A stretch of 64,000 nucleotides of DNA, from contig LVBW01000032.1 of the NCBI GenBank assembly GCA_001604585.1, positions 47,798 through 111,797 of the forward strand, read 5' to 3'. The first letter of the stretch is position 1, and each line of letters begins with the position of its first letter. This document shows positions 63,141 to 64,000 of this stretch, one piece after another. The notes beneath the pieces were generated by a model that was not told the origin of the DNA, made no database searches, and saw only the letters and a program-made list of their open reading frames with translations. Both the position numbers and the translations under genes were made by a program. Origin of the DNA: Puniceicoccales bacterium Verruco_02 (GTDB lineage Bacteria > Verrucomicrobiota > Verrucomicrobiia > Opitutales > Oceanipulchritudinaceae).

Positions 63141-64000
63141 ATGCTCAGCACATTGTCCAAGACTCCTTCCGTCCTAGTCGCCCTTCTCTTGCTAGCCTTT
63201 TCAAGCACAACTTCGCTGAACGGCCGCGTAGTCGAAGGGCTTTCCATCGACAGCGCCGTACTTGGTCGCGCCGTTCGCTACGCGGTGTATCTCCCCCCGG
63301 ACTACGACAGCTCCGCTCGGGCCTACCCCGTGGTGTATCTTCTTCACGGCCTTGGCGACGACGAGACGGGCTGGATACAGTTCGGAGAGATCCAACACTA
63401 TGCCGACAAGGCCATAGACGAAGGGCGCATAGCGCCGATGGTAATCGTAATGCCAGACGGAGGCCGCACTTTCTACATCAACAACCACGACGGCAGCGTA
63501 CGTTACGAGGACTTTTTCTTTCAGGAATTCATCCCGCAGGTCGAGGCGCGCTACCGAATCCGTTCCGAGAAGCGTTACCGCGGCGTGGCCGGGCTTTCGA
63601 TGGGCGGCTACGGCTCGCTCGTTTACAGTATGCGCCACCCGGACATGTTCGCCGCCTGCGCCGCGTTCAGCTCCGGCATCGAGACAGAAGAGAACGTGCT
63701 AAGCTGGGACACCGGGCACTGGAACTACGCCTTCGGGCCGGTATTCGGGCAAGATCTCGAAGGCGAGGCACGCATCGGCAAGCACTTCCAAGATTTCAGC
63801 GTCCTGAACATGGCTGCCACGCTCGACGCCAAGGCCCTCTCCAGCGTGCGCTATTACCTCGACTGCGGGGACGACGATTTCCTCTACCGCGGCAACGCCC
63901 TGCTGCACATCACACTGCGCGAGCGCAACATCCCGCACGAGAACCGCATGAGGGACGGCCAGCACAGCTGGTCCTACTGGCGCAGTGGCATAACGGACGG
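63141..64000 (+). CDS. secreted esterase (esterase D/feruloyl esterase-like), 3' end cut by window
   Basis: At least 286 aa, open at the window edge. Signal peptide 'PSVLVALLLLAFSSTTSLNG'. Alpha/beta-hydrolase: oxyanion region 'PVVYLLHGLGDDETGW', nucleophile elbow 'GLSMGGYGSLVYSM', a likely catalytic Asp near 'YYLDCGDDDFLY', and His in 'DGQHSWSYW'. Similar to PF00756 esterases that remove feruloyl or acetyl groups from pectin and arabinoxylan. Divergent from the GH53 gene, so likely part of the same galactan/pectin response. Confidence 0.88.
   Translation, partial: MLSTLSKTPSVLVALLLLAFSSTTSLNGRVVEGLSIDSAVLGRAVRYAVYLPPDYDSSARAYPVVYLLHGLGDDETGWIQFGEIQHYADKAIDEGRIAPMVIVMPDGGRTFYINNHDGSVRYEDFFFQEFIPQVEARYRIRSEKRYRGVAGLSMGGYGSLVYSMRHPDMFAACAAFSSGIETEENVLSWDTGHWNYAFGPVFGQDLEGEARIGKHFQDFSVLNMAATLDAKALSSVRYYLDCGDDDFLYRGNALLHITLRERNIPHENRMRDGQHSWSYWRSGITD

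Overview
The window looks like a chromosomal segment of a GC-rich, Gram-negative, fermentative or host-associated member of the Verrucomicrobiota, most likely Opitutales/Opitutae. Three observations point there. The large TonB-dependent receptor has the 'VVLSPFAVETS...' plug start and the 'LSGSRLNTSLKDTSASISV' segment typical of that group. There is a PEP-CTERM protein with a C-terminal RRRKR tail. Outer-membrane genes (LptD, secretin, TonB receptor) sit beside a short EF-Ts and many Verrucomicrobia-style uncharacterised membrane proteins. The assignment is inference from family resemblance; no 16S gene is present.

Layout. 1-4 kb: purC, carA and proS. 4.1-5.8 kb: a small lower-GC accessory island with a lone membrane ORF, two 163-bp palindromic MITE copies, and a REP-associated tyrosine transposase (RAYT) gene flanked by inverted REP blocks and split by one MITE. 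5.9-10.7 kb: sufS-sufU, an IPT-fold lipoprotein, a HIT protein, a HAD phosphatase and rpsU. 10.8-15.2 kb (minus strand): lptD-scpA-thiH-thiS. 15.3-26 kb: glgB, a cyclase-family hydrolase, a hemW/coiled-coil/membrane-protein cluster, def, an ArsR regulator divergent from lysine 2,3-aminomutase, and small unknowns. 26-36 kb: menD, a histidine kinase, aroQ, prfA, an NfeD-like protein, RidA, a secreted GH26 mannanase, a degenerate PfkB protein, rpiB, and two tRNA genes (Gly-CCC, Phe-GAA). 36.8-44 kb: a DUF3034 outer-membrane protein, the pilMNOPQ operon and plsY. 44-54 kb: serA, dnaK, mreB, an orphan response regulator and Hpt protein, a ubiquitin-PEP-CTERM gene, rpsB-tsf and a DUF1573 protein. 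54-64 kb: a galactan-utilisation locus on the minus strand (GH53, TonB receptor, GPH-type transporter, LacI regulator, GH2) with a divergent secreted esterase.

The most remarkable feature is at 50695-51444. It encodes a signal peptide, then a 76-residue ubiquitin that matches human ubiquitin at 65 of 76 positions and still ends in Gly-Gly, then a beta-rich domain of roughly 120 residues, and last a PEP-CTERM sorting signal. The predicted signal-peptidase site lies directly before ubiquitin Met1, so export should expose an authentic ubiquitin N-terminus at the cell surface. No E1, E2, E3 or deubiquitinase is in the window. The gene sits alone among housekeeping genes, and a fragment of the MITE terminal repeat lies 24 bp beyond its stop codon. 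This fits horizontal acquisition from a eukaryote followed by fusion to a bacterial surface-display architecture.

The glycan genes form a coherent pathway. A secreted esterase and the GH53 endo-galactanase would act outside the cell or at its surface. The TonB receptor would import oligosaccharides across the outer membrane and the GPH transporter across the inner membrane. The GH2 enzyme would release galactose, under LacI-type control. Together with the GH26 mannanase this suggests a plant-polysaccharide diet, as in a herbivore or insect gut, which would also bring contact with eukaryotic cells.
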